Source: Mayfieldus sp963841445 (GTDB lineage Bacteria > Actinomycetota > Thermoleophilia > Solirubrobacterales > 70-9). From it: a stretch of DNA of 64,000 nucleotides. The stretch is taken from NCBI GenBank assembly GCA_963841445.1, contig CAWJCP010000002.1, positions 558,001 through 622,000 on the forward strand. The letters run 5' to 3'. The notes under the pieces were generated by a model, which saw only the letters and a program-made list of their open reading frames with translations, searched no databases and was not told where the DNA came from. Numbering within the stretch: the stretch's first letter is position 1; every line of letters starts with the position of its first letter. This document shows positions 26,487-34,866 of the stretch, piece by piece. A program made the position numbers and the translations under genes.

Positions 26487-27350
26487 GTGCTGATCGGCGC
26501 GCATGTTTCCACAGCCGGCGGGTTGCCCAATGCGATCGAGCGCGCCGAGGAGCTTCGCGCCGACTCGATCCAGATCTTCAACCAGAGCCCGCGGATGTGG
26601 CGGCCGACTCGCTACAGCGACGAGGACTTCGCCGCTTTTCGCGCCGCGATGGGGAAATCGCGGGTCGAGGCAGTCGTGATCCATGCCGTCTATCTGATCA
26701 ATTGCGCGACCGACGAGCCGGGGATGCGGGCCAAGTCGCTGGAGTCCCTCACCCACGCGCTGCGGATCGGCGACGGAATTGGCGCGGCCGGAGTCGTGCT
26801 GCATCCAGGCGCGCAGAAGGGAAAGCCGCTCGCCGGCTCGATGCGCCGCGCCTCGCGGGTGATCAAGGAGGCGCTGCAGCGCACCGAGAGCTGCCCGCTG
26901 CTGCTCGAGCAGACCGCCGGGCACAAGGGCCTGCTCGGGCGCGACTTCGACCAGACCGCGCGGCTGATCGAGCTCGCCGGCGGCGAGGAGCGGCTCGGGC
27001 TCTGCCTCGACTCCTGCCACCTCTTCGTGCAGGGCTTCGACATCCGCGACCCCGAGCACCTCGGCGAGGTGCTCGACGAGGCCGACACCAAGGTTGGCCT
27101 GAAACGGCTCGGCTGCGTCCACGTCAACGACGCCGGGGCGCCGTTCGGCTCCTGTCGCGACCGCCACGCCAACGTCGGCGACGGCGAGATGGGCCGTCAT
27201 GGCCTGGCGGCGTTCCTCTCCGAGCCGCGCTTCGAGGGGCTGCCGGCGCCGCTCGAGGTCCCGGGACCGAACAAGCGCGGCCCGGACCGCGAGCAGGTCT
27301 CCAAGGCGAAGCGGCTGCGCGAGCGAGGGCTCAAGGATCGAAGCGGCTGA
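26487..27350 (+). CDS. nfo: endonuclease IV (AP endonuclease)
   Basis: Zn-dependent TIM-barrel AP endonuclease of 287 aa acting in base excision repair at abasic sites. VLIGAHVSTAGGLPNAIERA is the canonical N-terminus. Metal ligands are visible in VVLHPGAQKG, LLLEQTAGHKG (Glu), GLCLDSCHLFVQGFD (Asp, His), CVHVNDAGAPFGSCRDRHANVGDGEMG (His, Asp/His) and LEVPGPNKRG. The start is GTG at 26487. An ORF extension to 26322 exists but lies wholly antisense to gltX. With only one base between it and the gltX start, its promoter must lie in the gltX coding sequence and the transcript may be leaderless. Confidence 0.96.
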   Translation: MLIGAHVSTAGGLPNAIERAEELRADSIQIFNQSPRMWRPTRYSDEDFAAFRAAMGKSRVEAVVIHAVYLINCATDEPGMRAKSLESLTHALRIGDGIGAAGVVLHPGAQKGKPLAGSMRRASRVIKEALQRTESCPLLLEQTAGHKGLLGRDFDQTARLIELAGGEERLGLCLDSCHLFVQGFDIRDPEHLGEVLDEADTKVGLKRLGCVHVNDAGAPFGSCRDRHANVGDGEMGRHGLAAFLSEPRFEGLPAPLEVPGPNKRGPDREQVSKAKRLRERGLKDRSG

Positions 27351-27381
27351 GCCGGCCGCACGGGTTCATACTCGGTAGCCC

Positions 27382-27804
27382 ATGGATGCCGAAGAGCTGG
27401 ATCGGCTCGTCAGCCAGAGCAAGGACAGCTTCAACCGGCGCGATCCGGAGGCGATGATCGACCGCTGGGACCCGGACTGCGAGTGGCATCCGTTCATCAC
27501 CGCCGAGATCGAGGGGGCGAAGGGCTATCGCGGCCGAGACGGAATCCGGCAGTGGTTCCGCGACACCGACGAGATGTTCTCGGAAGTCGCCTGGCATGTC
27601 GAGGAGTTCCAGCAACTCGGCGATGGCCGGGTACTCGTCCTCGGGCAGCTCGAGGCCCGCGGGCGCGCCAGCGGCGCCGAGGTGAAGTCCGCGATCGGTC
27701 AGCTCTTCGAGCTTCGTGACGGGAAGATCGTGCGCGGCTGGGCCTACCCCAGCCACAAGGAGGCCGGGCGGGCCGCCGGGCTCCCTGCCAAGGACCCGCT
27801 CTAG
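27382..27804 (+). CDS. SnoaL/NTF2-like protein
   Basis: A 140-aa protein with the SnoaL-like polyketide cyclase / ketosteroid-isomerase fold pattern: an N-terminal helix LDRLVSQSKDSFNRRDPEAMIDRWDPDCEWHP, then YRGRDGIRQWFRDTDEMF, and beta strands through EFQQLGDGRVLVLGQLEARGRASG. FELRDGKIVRGWAYPSHKEA follows, the classic last strand. Catalytic assignment is not possible from fold alone. It is 31 bp after nfo, possibly co-transcribed. Its TAG stop is shared, as CTAG, with the convergent Cys-rich gene. Confidence 0.85.
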   Translation: MDAEELDRLVSQSKDSFNRRDPEAMIDRWDPDCEWHPFITAEIEGAKGYRGRDGIRQWFRDTDEMFSEVAWHVEEFQQLGDGRVLVLGQLEARGRASGAEVKSAIGQLFELRDGKIVRGWAYPSHKEAGRAAGLPAKDPL

Positions 27805-28202
27805 CTGCTCGCCAGAACGTCGCGCAGATCGAAGGCCCTGATTCCCTCGGGGCCCTGATCGGTGCAGTCAAAGAAACGCGGGTTGACGCAGTCATAGGCC
27901 CGGCCCCCACCTTCGAAGGCGCGCTCGACCTCGAACTGGCACTGCGGCAGCGCCTGCCCGGTCATCTTGACGCCGCCGAAGCCGCCGGGAACGAGAACGG
28001 CGTCGAGCGCGATCTCGGCGTCGAAGACCTTCTGCATGCAGCCCACGAACTGCTCCCCGGTGAGCCCGTCCATGTAGCTGTAGAGGTAGCGGCAGCCGAT
28101 CTCGATGCAGCCGCGGGGCTCGACGAGCTTGTCGCAGAAGGCGCTGCAGCGGCGGCACTCGCCGGCCTTGGCTGCTCGAGGCTCTGTCTGCTTTGCGGGC
28201 AC
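27801..28202 (-). CDS. cysteine-rich protein (nine Cys), unknown family
   Basis: A 133-aa protein I do not recognise. Cysteines lie at 16, 19, 23, 32, 37, 55, 88, 105 and 113; the first five form ECRRCSAFCDKLVEPRGCIEIGC (C-x2-C-x3-C-x8-C-x4-C). This is a spacing suited to an Fe-S cluster or zinc sites. A helical part LTGEQFVGCMQKVFDAEIALD and a C-terminal NPRFFDCTDQGPEGIRAFD follow. There is no signal peptide. It lies downstream of dnaE on the same strand but with its own 93-bp leader. The Cys pattern and GC3 bias argue for a genuine, possibly redox, protein. Confidence 0.65.
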   Translation of the reverse strand: MPAKQTEPRAAKAGECRRCSAFCDKLVEPRGCIEIGCRYLYSYMDGLTGEQFVGCMQKVFDAEIALDAVLVPGGFGGVKMTGQALPQCQFEVERAFEGGGRAYDCVNPRFFDCTDQGPEGIRAFDLRDVLASS

Positions 28203-28295
28203 GCAGTCGAAGTCTAGGCGCGAGGGAGGCGAAAAGCCAAGCCCGCAGACGGGATTTTTAGGCGGCGCCGAAACGCGAAAATTGCAACGTCCCCG

Positions 28296-31200
28296 TCAGG
28301 CGGCCATGACTCCGGGGCCGAGGACGCCGTCGAGCTCGGCGCGCAGCGCGGTCGAGTCACGGACCCGGTACTCGGACCCGAAGCGCAGCCGCCGCGGTCC
28401 CTCGCGGGTCTGCATCTCGAGCAGCACCTCGGTGTCGCCGGGAAAGTGGTCGAAGACCGCCTTCAGCTCCTCGAGCAGGGTGGGCGGGAAGTCCGCGGCG
28501 CTGACCCGCAGCACCAGCGGGCCGCTCGGCCGCATCGGCGCTGCCGCGGCTGCCTTGCGGATCTCCTCCGGGGCCGGCTCGAAGAGCTCGGTCTCCTGGA
28601 CGACCAGCTTGGTCTCACCGCGCTCCTTGTGGTCGACCCGGCCGCGGACCAGGACCACTGCGTCGCCGTCGATCGTCTCCGCATTCTTCGCATAGGCGGA
28701 ATTGAAGACCAGCATCTCGACCTGGCCCTCGACGTCGTCAAGGGTCGCGAACATCATCGGGTCGCCGCGCTTGGTGCGGATCTTCTTCTGCTCGGTGACG
28801 ATCCCGCCGACCGTCACCCAGGAGCCGTCCGGCTTGTTGGCCAGGTCGGCGAGGCTGCAATCGACGCGCGCCCGCAACGCGTCGCGGACCTCCGCGAGCG
28901 GGTGCGAGGAGAGGTAGGTGCCGAGCGTCTCCTTCTCCATCCGCAGCAGCTCGCGACGATCGAACTCGGTGCCCGATAGCGAAGGGCGCTGCACGGCGCC
29001 CGGCCGCTCGGCGCTCGAGCCGTCGCCGATGTCGAAGATCGACCCCTGGCCGAGCTGCGCGTCCTCCTGCGCCTTCTGACCCGCCGACTGGGCGGCGGGC
29101 AGCGCCTCCAGCATCCCCATCCGGGTGGCGCCGGTCGAGTCCAGGGCGCCGCACTTGACCAGGCACTCGACCGCGCGCTTGTTGACCGCGCGGCCGTCGA
29201 CCCGCTCGCAGAAGTCCCACAGCGAGGCGAATGGGCCGGCCTCGCGGGCGGTCAGGATCGCCTCCACGGCGGAATGGCCGACGTTCTTGACCGCGTCGAG
29301 GCCGAAGCGGATCCGCTTCTCGGCGACCACGAATCCATGCTCGGAGGAGTTGACGTCGGGCGGCAGCACCTCGATGCCCATCTCCTCGCAGCGGTTGACG
29401 AAGAACGGGACCTTGTCCTTGGTGTTCATCACCGAGGAGATCACCGCGGCCATGTACTCGGCCGGATAGTTCGCCTTCAGGTAGGCGGTGCGGTAGGAGA
29501 TCAGCCCGTAGCAGGCGGCGTGGGACTTGTTGAACGAGTAGTCGGCCGCTGCCTCGTTGAGCTTCCAGAGGTCCCTGGCGACGGTGTCGGCTGTCCCCGA
29601 CTCCTTCAGGCCGAGCATGAACTTGTCCTTCATCGTCGCCATCAGGTCGCGCTTCTTCTTGCCGATCGCCTTGCGCAGGTCGTCCGCCTCGGCACCCGAG
29701 AAGCCGGCCATCGAGCGGGCGATCTCCATCAGCTGCTCCTGGTAGATCACGCAGCCGTGGGTCTCCTCGGTGATCGCCCGCAGGCGCGGGTCCGGGTAGC
29801 GGATCGAGGCGGGGTCCTGCTTGCCCTTCGCGTAGGCGGGGATATAGGCCATCGCCCCGGGGCGGTAGAGGGCGTTGAGGGCGACGATGTCCTCGAACTC
29901 GGTCGGGCGGACCTGCGCAAGCGCGTCGCGCATGCCTTCGGACTCGAGCTGGAAGACCCCGGTCGAGTCGCCCTTCGCGAGCATCGCGAAGGTCTTCGCG
30001 TCATCGATCGGGATCTTCTCCACGTCGATCGCCTCGCCGCGCGAGCGCTCGATGATCTCGATCGCGTCCTCGATCACGTCGAGGTTGCGCAAGCCGAGGA
30101 AGTCCATCTTCAGCAGCCCGATCTCCTCGATCGGGCCCATCGAGTATTGGGTGACGATCTTGTACTGGCGCTCGCCCTTGGCCGCCCCCTCGCCGTTGGC
30201 GCCGGCCGGCGCGCTCTTGTCCTCGGCCAGCTGCAGGGGAACGATCTCCTGCAGGGGTCGGTCGGCGATCACGACCGCGGCGGCATGGATCGAGTTGTTG
30301 CGGATGATCCCCTCCAGCCCCTGGGCGACGTCGATGATCCGCTTCGCGTCCGGCTCCGAGTCGTAGGTCTGTCTCAGCTCCCGGCCGGACTTGAGGCATT
30401 CGGCGAAGGATGGGCTGCGGCCCATGATCGGCTCCGGGATCAGCTTCGCAAGGCGGTCTCCGGTGCCGTAGTCGAAGCCGAGCACACGGGCGGCGTCGCG
30501 GGTCGCGGCTCGCGGCGCCATCTTGCCGAAGGTGATGATCTGGGCGACCGACTCGCGCCCGTACTTCTCCGCCACGTAGCGGATCACGCGCTCGCGGCCG
30601 CGCACCGAGAAGTCGATGTCGATGTCCGGCATCGAGCGGCGGCCCGGGTTGAGGAAGCGCTCGAACAGCAGCCGGTTGGCGAGCGGGTCGACGTCGGTGA
30701 TGTTGAGGCAGTAGCTGACGATCGAGCCGGCGGCCGAGCCGCGGCCGGGGCCGACCGCGATCCCGTTCTCCTTCGCGTAGCGGACGAAGTCCCAGACGAT
30801 CAGGAAGTAGGACTCGAAGCCCATCTCCTCGATCACCCCGAGCTCGAACTCGAAGCGCTCGCGCGCCTCGGCGGGAAGCGGGTCGCCGTAGCGGCGCGCG
30901 AGGCCCTCCTCGGCGATCCGGCGCAGCATCGCCTCCGGCTCCTCGCCGTCCGGGGTCGGGTAGCGCGGCAGCAGCAGCTTGCCGAGCTCGATCTCGACGT
31001 TGCAGCGCTCGGCGATCTCAAGCGTGGTCGGCACCGCCTCCGGCCAGGCCGCGAAGGAGCGATCCATCTCCTCGGGGCTCTTGAGGAAGAACTCGTTGGT
31101 GTCGAAGGTGAGCTTCGGCGCCTCCATGGTCGACTTGGTCTGCACGCAGAGCAGCGCCGCGTGGTTGTCGAAGTCCTCGCGGCGCAGGTAATGGACGTCG

Positions 31201-31844
31201 GCGGTGCCGACCAACGGCCGCCCGACCTCGCGGGCGACGCGGGCGATTCCCTCGTTGGCCACCTCCTGCTCGGGGATGCCGTTGTTCTGGACCTCGAAAT
31301 AGACCTGCTCGGGGCCGAAGACTCCGAGCAGCTCGTCGATGTGGGCGCGGGCGTCGTCGGGACGGTCGGCGATCAGGCGCTGGCAGAAGCGCGACTGCAG
31401 GCAGCCGGTCAGCGCGATCACCCCTTCGGAGTGCCGATCGAGCAGCTCGATGTCGAGGTTGGCCTTGCCGCGTGCGAAGCCCTCCAGAAAGCCCGCCGAG
31501 CTGAGCGCGACGAGGTTGCGAAAGCCGCGGTCGTCGCCGGCCAGGAGGGTGAGGTGGTTGCGCTCGTAGCGGACGCTCTCGCGAACCGCCCTGCGATCGT
31601 CGACGAGGTAGGCCTCGAGCCCGATGATCGGCTTTATCCCCTGCTCGCGACAGGCCTTGTAGTGATCGACGGCCCCGTTCATGACCCCGTGGTCGGTGAG
31701 GCCGAGCGCCGGCATGCCAAGAGCGGCCGCGCGCTCGGCCATCGGATAGGTCATCCGGTCCTTCGTCTTGCGTTCGATCTGGCAGGCACCGTCGAGCAGC
31801 GAGTACTCGCTGTGGACGTGCAGGTGGACCGCGGTATCGCTCAC
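28296..31844 (-). CDS. dnaE: DNA polymerase III alpha subunit (DnaE1 type)
   Basis: Replicative C-family polymerase of 1182 aa. The N-terminal PHP domain begins VHLHVHSEYSLLDGACQ, with LGLTDHGVMNGAVD and a later LTGCLQSRFCQRL. The polymerase core has VGPGRGSAAGSIVSYCL and RSMPDIDIDF, whose Asp residues are catalytic. Also seen are KMDFLGLRNLDVI, GVFQLESEGMRD, YQEQLMEIA and YSFNKSHAACYGLISYRTAYLK. An HhH region (LPPDVNSSEHGF) and an OB-fold (VTVGGIVTEQKKIRTKRGDPM) follow, then a tau-binding end. The length and absence of an error-prone-type truncation support the main replicase rather than DnaE2/ImuC. The ATG at 31844 is the only sensible start. Confidence 0.98.
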   Translation of the reverse strand: MSDTAVHLHVHSEYSLLDGACQIERKTKDRMTYPMAERAAALGMPALGLTDHGVMNGAVDHYKACREQGIKPIIGLEAYLVDDRRAVRESVRYERNHLTLLAGDDRGFRNLVALSSAGFLEGFARGKANLDIELLDRHSEGVIALTGCLQSRFCQRLIADRPDDARAHIDELLGVFGPEQVYFEVQNNGIPEQEVANEGIARVAREVGRPLVGTADVHYLRREDFDNHAALLCVQTKSTMEAPKLTFDTNEFFLKSPEEMDRSFAAWPEAVPTTLEIAERCNVEIELGKLLLPRYPTPDGEEPEAMLRRIAEEGLARRYGDPLPAEARERFEFELGVIEEMGFESYFLIVWDFVRYAKENGIAVGPGRGSAAGSIVSYCLNITDVDPLANRLLFERFLNPGRRSMPDIDIDFSVRGRERVIRYVAEKYGRESVAQIITFGKMAPRAATRDAARVLGFDYGTGDRLAKLIPEPIMGRSPSFAECLKSGRELRQTYDSEPDAKRIIDVAQGLEGIIRNNSIHAAAVVIADRPLQEIVPLQLAEDKSAPAGANGEGAAKGERQYKIVTQYSMGPIEEIGLLKMDFLGLRNLDVIEDAIEIIERSRGEAIDVEKIPIDDAKTFAMLAKGDSTGVFQLESEGMRDALAQVRPTEFEDIVALNALYRPGAMAYIPAYAKGKQDPASIRYPDPRLRAITEETHGCVIYQEQLMEIARSMAGFSGAEADDLRKAIGKKKRDLMATMKDKFMLGLKESGTADTVARDLWKLNEAAADYSFNKSHAACYGLISYRTAYLKANYPAEYMAAVISSVMNTKDKVPFFVNRCEEMGIEVLPPDVNSSEHGFVVAEKRIRFGLDAVKNVGHSAVEAILTAREAGPFASLWDFCERVDGRAVNKRAVECLVKCGALDSTGATRMGMLEALPAAQSAGQKAQEDAQLGQGSIFDIGDGSSAERPGAVQRPSLSGTEFDRRELLRMEKETLGTYLSSHPLAEVRDALRARVDCSLADLANKPDGSWVTVGGIVTEQKKIRTKRGDPMMFATLDDVEGQVEMLVFNSAYAKNAETIDGDAVVLVRGRVDHKERGETKLVVQETELFEPAPEEIRKAAAAAPMRPSGPLVLRVSAADFPPTLLEELKAVFDHFPGDTEVLLEMQTREGPRRLRFGSEYRVRDSTALRAELDGVLGPGVMAA

Positions 31845-31972
31845 CGGGCCATGTTTTCAAGCAGGCAGGATGGCTCTGCGGCGATTTCCGCAACTTCCGT
31901 CACTCGTTGCGCGCCGCCGCGGGGTCGCGGCTATCGTCGAGCCGCGATGCGGCGAAGACGGGGGACCGAAGC

Positions 31973-32407
31973 GTGATCTACCTGCTGCGCCACGGTGAGG
32001 CCGAGGAGGGCGACGGCGACGACGCCGCCCGCCAGCTGACCGAGAAAGGGCGGCGCCAGTCGGAAACCGCCGGACGGGCGCTGGCGGCGCTCGACATCCA
32101 CATCGATGCCTGCCTGGCCAGCCCCAAGGTGCGGGCCGCCGACACGGCCCGGATCGCCGCTGAGCAGCTCGGCGTCGAGGTCGAGATCGCCGAGGAGCTG
32201 CGCGGCGGATCATTCAACGCGATTCAGCTCGCCGCGGGTCGCGGTACCGTGCTGCTGGTCGGGCACGAGCCAGACTTCTCGGAGACGATCGCCGGGCTCA
32301 CCGGCGCCCGGGTGAAGCTGCGCAAGGGCGGCATCGCCGCGATCGAGGACGGCTTCCTGCATGACCTGCTGAGGCCGAAGCAGCTGCGGCATATCGCCCG
32401 CTCCTGA
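31973..32407 (+). CDS. sixA: SixA-type phosphohistidine phosphatase
   Basis: A 144-aa member of the histidine phosphatase superfamily. VIYLLRHGEAEEGD supplies the catalytic His (RHG), LTEKGRRQSETAGRAL follows, SPKVRAADTARIAAEQL is the second conserved arm, and LLVGHEPDFSETI contains the second catalytic His. Small size and the order LRHGEA...LTEKG...VGHEP match SixA, which dephosphorylates phosphohistidine on signalling or PTS proteins. The start is GTG at 31973, since the motif begins immediately after; an upstream extension to 31907 has no family support. It is divergent from dnaE across a 128-bp gap. Confidence 0.9.
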   Translation: MIYLLRHGEAEEGDGDDAARQLTEKGRRQSETAGRALAALDIHIDACLASPKVRAADTARIAAEQLGVEVEIAEELRGGSFNAIQLAAGRGTVLLVGHEPDFSETIAGLTGARVKLRKGGIAAIEDGFLHDLLRPKQLRHIARS

Positions 32408-32412
32408 CCCGA

Positions 32413-33708
32413 TCAGGCGAGGGGAGGCCGCGGCGTAAGAGCCGCTGCCGTGGTTCGGCTCGTGTACAGCAAGCCCGCGGCAAGCAGTACGGCACCGACG
32501 ATCTGGATCGCCGCGAACTGTTTTACGTCGGCTGGACCGACGATCGTGAAGATGTGGTGCAGCGAGGTGATGACCAAGACCGCCAACCCACCTGCCAGCA
32601 GCGTCGGGCTGGGCACGATCAAGCGCCTTCGGTCAGCTTCGATCAGGGCGATCACCAGCGCGGCGCAGAGTGGCAGCAATCCGATGCCGGTTAGGCGCTG
32701 CTCATTGGAGGAGAAGCCAGGGAAATCGGGGTTGATCACAATCGGCTGGACGATTATCGCCGCGCAAAGCAAGAGGCATAGCCAGAACCTGATCGGCAGA
32801 TCGCGGGCACGCACTCCGGCGGCTCCGAGGATCAAGAGAACCGTGAGCAGGGCCGTTCCCGGAACGATCAGCGGGTCTGCGCATCGAGCCAGGTGAGCAA
32901 GCACCTTTCTCGCGCCTGGTGGCCCGAAGATGATCGTGTCGCTTGGCGAGTCAGGCGCGAAATGAATGCTGAACGGATCAGCCACGTGCTTTATCAGCAG
33001 GTACGCAACTCCGAGGACTATCAGCGCCCCCGCAGCCTCGAGCAGGCGCGAGCGCAGTGACCAGCGTTGCCTCCACTCTGGTGCAAGGACGATCCAGCAG
33101 GCGGCCGCTGCCCCGAACAAGAGGGCCGTCTGGCGACCGGACAACGCCACCAGCACACCCACCACAACGAGGCTCATCCTGACCCGGAGGAGTCCCAAGA
33201 GCGTCAGCCCCGCACCAAGCACGAAGACCAGGTCCTGAAATGAGCCCGGCAGCAAGACCACCTCCCGTAGCGCATATGGGGCCAACGCAAACGCGCTCAA
33301 GCCGAATGCATAGACCCACCAGGGAGGGCGCAGCTCACGAAAGACCCTCTCCGCGACCACCAGGGTGGCGAAGATGCAGAGCAGTGCCGCGATCCTGTAG
33401 GAGGCGTGCAAGCTGAGCCCGGACCCGTCACTCAGCAGGCCGACCAGGTAATGGGGCACGAAGCGCTGGCTGTGCGCGGAGGCCATCGATCCATCCGGCA
33501 GGCCTGGGGCGGCTGCCGCAATACGCTGGTAGGCGACGACGTCCTGCGCCCAGGGATGGATGCTGTCATTGCCGGTCCAACGGCTGGGGGCCAAAATGGC
33601 TATCGCAATCCCGATCCAGAGCAGAACTGTCGCGGTCCGCGTCTGCCGCCAGTCCCGCTCCTCGAGCAGGCTCATGCTTTCTGCGGCTGGCTGAGCTTCG
33701 CTTTGCAT
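32413..33708 (-). CDS. polytopic membrane protein (about 10-11 helices), envelope-related candidate
   Basis: About 431 aa from the ATG at 33708 (an internal ATG at 33675 is also possible). Helices include TATVLLWIGIAIAILAP, IAALLCIFATLVVAERVF, WWVYAFGLSAFALAPYAL, DLVFVLGAGLTLLGLL, LVVVGVLVALSGRQTALLFGAAAACWIVLA, LIVLGVAYLLI, ALLTVLLILGAAGV, FWLCLLLCAAIIVQPIVI, LLPLCAALVIALIE and LLAGGLAVLVITSL. A large first extracytoplasmic loop carries WTGNDSIHPWAQDVVAYQRI, reminiscent of the acidic first loop of GT-C type lipid-sugar transferases, but no signature is decisive. Divergent from the GDP-mannose epimerase gene, so a link to envelope sugars is plausible only by context. Confidence 0.7.
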   Translation of the reverse strand: MQSEAQPAAESMSLLEERDWRQTRTATVLLWIGIAIAILAPSRWTGNDSIHPWAQDVVAYQRIAAAAPGLPDGSMASAHSQRFVPHYLVGLLSDGSGLSLHASYRIAALLCIFATLVVAERVFRELRPPWWVYAFGLSAFALAPYALREVVLLPGSFQDLVFVLGAGLTLLGLLRVRMSLVVVGVLVALSGRQTALLFGAAAACWIVLAPEWRQRWSLRSRLLEAAGALIVLGVAYLLIKHVADPFSIHFAPDSPSDTIIFGPPGARKVLAHLARCADPLIVPGTALLTVLLILGAAGVRARDLPIRFWLCLLLCAAIIVQPIVINPDFPGFSSNEQRLTGIGLLPLCAALVIALIEADRRRLIVPSPTLLAGGLAVLVITSLHHIFTIVGPADVKQFAAIQIVGAVLLAAGLLYTSRTTAAALTPRPPLA

Positions 33709-33775
33709 ACCCCTGCCCACTGATCGGTCAAAGCTAGCTAACCGCTGCAATCGACGTGCCAAGGAGCTCTGACCG

Positions 33776-34801
33776 GTGGGGGATCTGGCACCATCGATCG
33801 GCGTGAATGGCCCCAGACATGGACGCGCCGTGGTCGTCGCGGGCGCCGGTGGGTTCATCGGCGGTCACCTGGTCGCCGAGCTGCTCCAGCGCGGCGTCCC
33901 GGTGCGCGCCGTCGACTGCAAGCCGGCCGGTGATTGGTTTCAGACCTTCGACGCGGCCGAGAACCTCGTCCTCGACCTCTCGCTGCTCGAAGCCTGTCGA
34001 GAGGCGGTCGACGGCGTCGCCGACGTCTACAACCTCGCCGCGGACATGGGCGGAATGGGCTTCATCGAGGGCAACAAGGCCCTCTGCATGCTCTCCTCGC
34101 TGATCAACACCCACCTGCTGATCGCCTCCGAGGCGGCGGGGGTGAGGCGCTACTTCTTCGCCTCCTCTGCCTGCGTCTACAGCGCCTCGAAACAGAACAG
34201 CGCCGACGTAGTCGCCCTGCGCGAGTCCGACGCCTACCCGGCCGAACCGGAGGACGGATACGGCTGGGAGAAGCTCTTCTCGGAACGCATGTGCCGCCAC
34301 TACCAGGAGGACTTCGGGCTCGAGACCCGGGTCGCCCGCTACCACAACGTCTATGGCCCGCACGGGACCTGGACCGGCGGGCGCGAGAAGGCCCCGGCGG
34401 CGATCTGCCGCAAGGTCGCCGAGGCGGTGCTGACCGGCAACCACGAGATCGAGATCTGGGGCGACGGCGAGCAGACGCGCAGCTTCATGTACGTGGACGA
34501 TTGCGTGCGCGGGACGATCGAGGTCCTCGAGGGGCCGCGGATCGAGCCGGTCAACCTCGGCAGCTCGGAGCTGGTCACGATCGACGGGCTGGTCGACATC
34601 GTCGAGTCGATTGCCGCCGTCGAGCTGAAGCGGACCCATGACCTCGATGCGCCGCAGGGCGTGCGAGGACGCAACAGCGACAACACCGTGTTCCTCGCGA
34701 CCTACGGCTGGGAGCCGAGCATCAGCCTGCGGGCGGGGCTCGAGACGACCTACGAGTGGATCTCCCGGCAGGTGGCGGGACAGCTTGCCGGTCGACGCTG
34801 A
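33776..34801 (+). CDS. GDP-mannose 3,5-epimerase-like SDR
   Basis: A 341-aa extended SDR (GTG start) strikingly like the plant enzyme that makes GDP-L-galactose from GDP-D-mannose. It shows VVVAGAGGFIGGHLV (NAD loop), AADMGGMGFIEGN, SSACVY with Cys133, DGYGWEKL with Tyr162-x3-Lys166, RYHNVYGPHGTWTGGREKAPAA with Lys205, and WGDGEQTRSF. Later GVRGRNSDN is near identical to the plant motif. Catalytic Tyr-Lys and the Cys/Lys pair used for epimerisation are all present. It probably supplies an unusual GDP-hexose for surface glycans. Related NDP-sugar epimerases are an alternative, but the AADMGGMG and GREKAPAA blocks are specific. Confidence 0.88.
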   Translation: MGDLAPSIGVNGPRHGRAVVVAGAGGFIGGHLVAELLQRGVPVRAVDCKPAGDWFQTFDAAENLVLDLSLLEACREAVDGVADVYNLAADMGGMGFIEGNKALCMLSSLINTHLLIASEAAGVRRYFFASSACVYSASKQNSADVVALRESDAYPAEPEDGYGWEKLFSERMCRHYQEDFGLETRVARYHNVYGPHGTWTGGREKAPAAICRKVAEAVLTGNHEIEIWGDGEQTRSFMYVDDCVRGTIEVLEGPRIEPVNLGSSELVTIDGLVDIVESIAAVELKRTHDLDAPQGVRGRNSDNTVFLATYGWEPSISLRAGLETTYEWISRQVAGQLAGRR

Positions 34802-34811
34802 ATGAATTGCG

Positions 34812-34858
34812 GCGCCCCCCGGCGCCTGACGTGCTGCTGCCGCTCCACTTCGTTTCGC
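34812..34858. repeat. degenerate copy of repeat family A
   Basis: CCCGGCGCCTGACGTGCTGC followed by TGCCGCTCCACTTCGTTTCGCGGC parallels, in order and spacing, copies 1 and 2 (GCCTGACATG, TGCCGC, CACTT, TCGCGGC) but with a weakened stem. It sits between two convergent gene ends. Homology is likely but less certain than for copies 1 and 2. Confidence 0.55.
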
Positions 34859-34866
34859 GGCTCGAC

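Noticed and set aside
28241..28259. CCCG-CAGA-CGGG followed by ATTTTT as a terminator
   Set aside because: Orientation is plus strand while both flanking genes are minus strand, and the stem is only 4 bp.
29274..31976. 900-codon open frame on the plus strand opposite dnaE
   Set aside because: Antisense shadow: composition is that of the reversed GC3-biased dnaE, with no protein family pattern and no start context.
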